Source: Halalkalibacter akibai JCM 9157
Lineage (GTDB): Bacteria; Bacillota; Bacilli; Bacillales; Bacillaceae_D
NCBI RefSeq assembly: GCF_000513135.1
Contig: NZ_BAUV01000022.1
Coordinates: 1 to 64,000, forward strand
Reading direction: 5' to 3'
DNA: 64,000 bases
Shown: one piece after another, positions 63,766 through 64,000 of the stretch
Position numbering within the stretch: position 1 is the stretch's first letter
Layout of the letters: each line of letters begins with the position of its first letter
Translations under genes and position numbers: made by a program
Notes under the pieces: model-generated
Told to the model about the DNA's origin: nothing
Databases searched by the model: none
The model's input: the letters and a program-made list of their open reading frames with translations, nothing else

Positions 63766-64000
63766 ATGAGTGAAACTACAAAAAGTAACATTTTATTAGA
63801 AAGTGGCACAAATGAACTTGAAATTATTATGTTTACTGTTCATAACAGTACGTTTGGAATTAATGTATTAAAAGTAAGAGAGATAATAAATCCACTGCCA
63901 ATCACTCCAACACCAAATGGACATGAAAACGTTGAAGGGATTATCCGCTTACGCCAAGAGGTCATTCCGGTTGTAAATTTAGCTAAAGTTTTAAACTTAC
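63766..64000 (+). CDS. cheV: Chemotaxis coupling protein CheV (3' partial)
   Basis: ATG at 63766 follows TTGGAGGAAG. The 78 visible residues begin MSETTKSNILLESGTNELEI, then FGINVLKVREIINPLPITP and VEGIIRLRQEVIPVVNLAKV, the N-terminal CheW-like domain of CheV. CheV couples receptors to CheA and has a C-terminal receiver domain, which lies beyond the window. Confidence 0.9.
   Translation, partial: MSETTKSNILLESGTNELEIIMFTVHNSTFGINVLKVREIINPLPITPTPNGHENVEGIIRLRQEVIPVVNLAKVLNL

Overview
The window comes from a low-GC, endospore-forming Gram-positive bacterium of the Bacillaceae. It carries several small acid-soluble spore protein genes (sspP, sspO, sspN, tlp) around citB, a gene order (citB, sspN, tlp, yneP, yneQ) like that of Bacillus subtilis, a HutP-controlled hut operon, and YkuI, YppG, YfiT and CheV relatives. 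It differs from B. subtilis in having a complete selenocysteine (Sec) decoding system. I infer a Bacillus-like, possibly alkaliphilic or halophilic genus; the species cannot be told from sequence alone.

Bases 1 to about 16,400 are accessory DNA: a metallophosphoesterase with N-terminal DUF4116-type repeats, a PIN-domain protein, an apparently ORF-less group II intron, a GIY-YIG gene broken by one base, remnants of two FecCD-type iron-siderophore permeases, a membrane-anchored Mrr-like nuclease, a trio of overlapping tyrosine recombinases beside the tail of a fourth, then an excisionase and a phage/Tn916-type integrase. The integrase gene ends about 100 bp from the 3' end of a selenocysteine tRNA gene, which looks like the integration site.

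Bases 16,430 to 22,770 hold tRNA-Sec and the histidine-utilisation operon hutPHUIG, with a HutP-type antiterminator between hutP and hutH. hutH and hutU each carry a single-base frameshift at a diagnostic motif.

Bases 24,445 to 33,802 are the selenium region: selB, a glycosyltransferase overlapping selB, a PhnDCE-type ABC transporter that I infer carries a selenium compound, selD (itself with an in-frame UGA), a SelW/Rdx-like CxxU selenoprotein, and selA. Two more UGA-containing genes, both HesB-like, lie at 60,111 and 62,295. All four UGA codons are followed by a hairpin placed where a bacterial SECIS element should be. Plain ORF calling truncates or misses all four selenoproteins.

The rest is ordinary core genome: aconitase with spore-protein genes, YetF, VanZ and TVP38 membrane proteins, a DMT exporter, a two-module AAA+ protein, thioesterases, an amidase, NAD synthetase, a PHP phosphatase, YajQ, acyltransferases, an RNase H-like protein, MetA, an HD-GYP/EAL pair, an MFS transporter, YppG, Hsp20, a membrane dipeptidase, a SurA-like lipoprotein and the start of cheV. 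Intergenic repeats include a 193-bp tandem repeat with a perfect 20-bp palindrome and a Bacillaceae-type 220-bp repeat.
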